A stretch of DNA of 64,000 nucleotides from Phoronis australis (taxonomy: Eukaryota > Phoronida > Phoronidae): contig NMRA01000039.1 of the NCBI GenBank assembly GCA_002633005.1, positions 177,225 to 241,224 on the forward strand, given 5' to 3'. Below are positions 62,036 to 64,000 of this stretch, in pieces (position 1 is the stretch's first letter; each line of letters begins with the position of its first letter). Under the pieces are notes generated by a model. The model was not told the DNA's origin and did no database searches. It was given only the letters and a program-made list of their open reading frames with translations. A program made the position numbers and the translations under genes.

Positions 62036-62420
62036 GTAAGGAATACTTATTCACAAAATTAAATCAATGGTCCTGAAAAAGCATCTCTCCTAGACACAAT
62101 CATATTATAAATCCCGATCAGCATGGGTTTACTGAATCTACTGATTACTGCCTCAAAAATTCATTCCCTTATTGACCAACTCATCTAACTAGTTTGGATA
62201 GTGCCACCAAATACTGCAGGTAACAAAAAACAGGCAACGATAAATATATTTTTGTTCTACAATACTTGAAACCAAACTAATTTTAGGTTGGTACTTAAGT
62301 TTCCCAGAGTAGTCACGACACATTTTTACATCATCGCAACTTACCGATGACATCACAAAGTAATCGAGTTTCCAGGGATGGTTACATAAGTATGCTGTAA
62401 CTAAAACTGAAAATACAAAA

Positions 62421-62898
62421 ATGGCATCTGTCAGAAAGTTTGCATCAGAGAGCTTTCTAGATGACAAAGACATCCTCAAAGTACCAGATATCCAGAGTAA
62501 TATACCCTTTGACATAACTATGATGCCCGACAAGGCTTTTTCTGAACCTGATCTTTTGATGATCCCGCACAGTACTTCAAAATTAGGAAAGACTATTTCA
62601 ACTGGAGACTTAAAGAATCAACCGAAAACACTGGCAGTCCCTGTAGCACCTAAAATATCCATAGTTGATGCATCGGGAAATGCTGCAATGGCTACACAAG
62701 AATCAGAAGATGTATATCGAAAAGACAGTGGGTTTGCCTGGGTCATTCTTTTAGCATCATTTTTCATCAGTTTTATGGTGGACGGCTACATCTATAGTTA
62801 TGGCATCATCCAAACGGGAATAGAATCGGAATTTGAAACAACCAAGGCTGCTACTGGTTTAATAGGCTCTGTACAAACTGGGCTTTATTTCTGTTCAG
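62421..62898 (+). CDS. SLC16-type first exon, variant 2 (N terminus, TM1, start of TM2; gene continues past window)
   Basis: ATG exon of 159 codons plus one base, with a phase-1 donor (TCAG/GTAAGT). A hydrophilic N-terminal tail of about 100 residues leads into the intact family signature DSGFAWVILLASFF (from residue 102), TM1 ending in YIYSYGII, a short loop and LIGSVQTGLYFCSG in TM2. Compared with the other two first exons in the window, only the membrane part is similar and the tails are unrelated. The downstream exons are not found before 64000. Confidence 0.85.
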
Positions 62899-64000
62899 GT
62901 AAGTGCTGGGACAATAGGCAGTTGATATATATGATTTATTGCTCATGTAACAAAGATATTTTAAAGTTGCTATGCAGCTATTCCAATCTTCTCATGTTAT
63001 TGCAGGTTCCAGTCAGTAATGGACTTAAAAAAACCACTGGAATGGACATGAGTTTCATTTTTTTTTTCTAATAAGTAAAAACATTTTACTGCATTTTGCC
63101 AGATTGCTGATCCGATCTCACTGGGTTAGTCAAAAAAATTCAGTCCTGCTAAATTGATTACCATGGTGTGTGGCATTTATAGGCACCAGTCAGTCCGTCA
63201 CGTTAAAACTGACCACTCTCATGCTTGGAGAAACAAAGGTATCTGGTCATAAATTTGATAAACATTAGGCAACTTTTGCTAAGCTGCTTAATCACTTTTT
63301 TAGCTACGCTTTGACATAGTCATACTCTTGAAAGTTTTGCATGGGCACACATCACACACAGTATGTCTCTCCTTAGACTTATGTTACGATGACTGTACAG
63401 CTTAGAAGCAGCATTGACTAGACTGCTGGCAGGTTTCTGAACTTAGCAAAAAGTGTGATAAATCACCATCTGATTGCATAACCGCACCCAAGGTGAAATC
63501 CCACTTTACAATGGATTTGTAATTTACACTGATGTTTACATCTGCTAATACACCCCAGTCACTAATATGGGCAATGCTAAGCCAGATGTATCTAGAATTA
63601 ACTTTGGTCCACAATAACCATTCAACCTGTGTTTCTAGACAAGAGTCGAGTTGATCAAATACTGCCAAAAGGATCATAACATGTAATTTACAACTTTATC
63701 TCTCAAAAGTATAACACTACTTTTTGAAAACAACACATTTTCAAGCATAAATGATTAGTATGTATGATATAAAAAGTAACCGAAATCGGTGTTCGAAGGA
63801 TAACTAGGCTTGCACATCAAAAATAAAGTGACTTCAGCTACTCGACTAGAAAGGAAAATGGATTTAATATTCAGTAATATCTTCATCTGACTAGACTTGT
63901 GCTGTTCGCAACAAAAACAATATAGAAGTAAAATGTCTGGACTCACTGGATGAGTCCATCCAAGCAGGTAATCAACGTAAATGACAAATTTATGTCATAT
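62899..64000. other. Intron of the last SLC16 unit; contains duplicated segment 63700-63910
   Basis: No exon-2-like sequence (Gly-Thr-Leu-Ser... plus TM3) is recognised. The part at 63700-63910 is homologous to 57848-58105 in the preceding SLC16 gene. Confidence 0.55.

Overview
This is a window of an animal (metazoan) nuclear genome, most likely an invertebrate. Genes are split into many short exons with GT-AG introns, the recognisable products are animal proteins, and introns and intergenic DNA are full of degraded transposons. The species cannot be fixed from sequence alone. There is one assembly gap (4028-4568) and one ambiguous base (18628). Exon structures were assembled by eye from splice sites, reading frame and family similarity; junction phases agree throughout and the summed coding lengths divide by three.

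Layout. (1) 1-6047, + strand: the 3' part of a zona pellucida (ZP) domain gene with a basic furin-type site and a C-terminal hydrophobic tail; two introns hold copies of a dispersed repeat. (2) About 7000-8245: a broken Penelope-like retroelement (GIY-YIG end), interrupted by a second terminal fragment of its own family. (3) 10352-21964, - strand: a complete 13-exon class I/II PLP-dependent aminotransferase of 431 residues. (4) 18438-28829, + strand: a coiled-coil protein gene whose 5' part overlaps the 5' half of the aminotransferase gene on the opposite strand. (5) 32616-42460, - strand: sorting nexin 4 (end of PX domain plus the whole BAR region), probably with a long 3' UTR down to about 30594. 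(6) 46055-60521, + strand: a complete 8-exon SLC16 (monocarboxylate-transporter-like) gene encoding 1810 residues, of which about 1360 form one giant cytoplasmic loop in a single 4.2-kb exon. (7) 61399-62898: two further SLC16-type first exons in a row with no transporter body between them; the rest lies beyond the window.

The points most worth following are the giant, internally repeated SLC16 loop and loss of the usual TM8 Asp/Arg pair; the stacked alternative first exons; a dispersed repeat carrying regularly spaced copies of a motif that matches the CTCF core consensus; the interleaved antisense gene pair at 18-22 kb; and the self-nested Penelope-like insertion with a near-perfect 155-bp hairpin. 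I saw no CRISPR array, operon, rRNA or tRNA.
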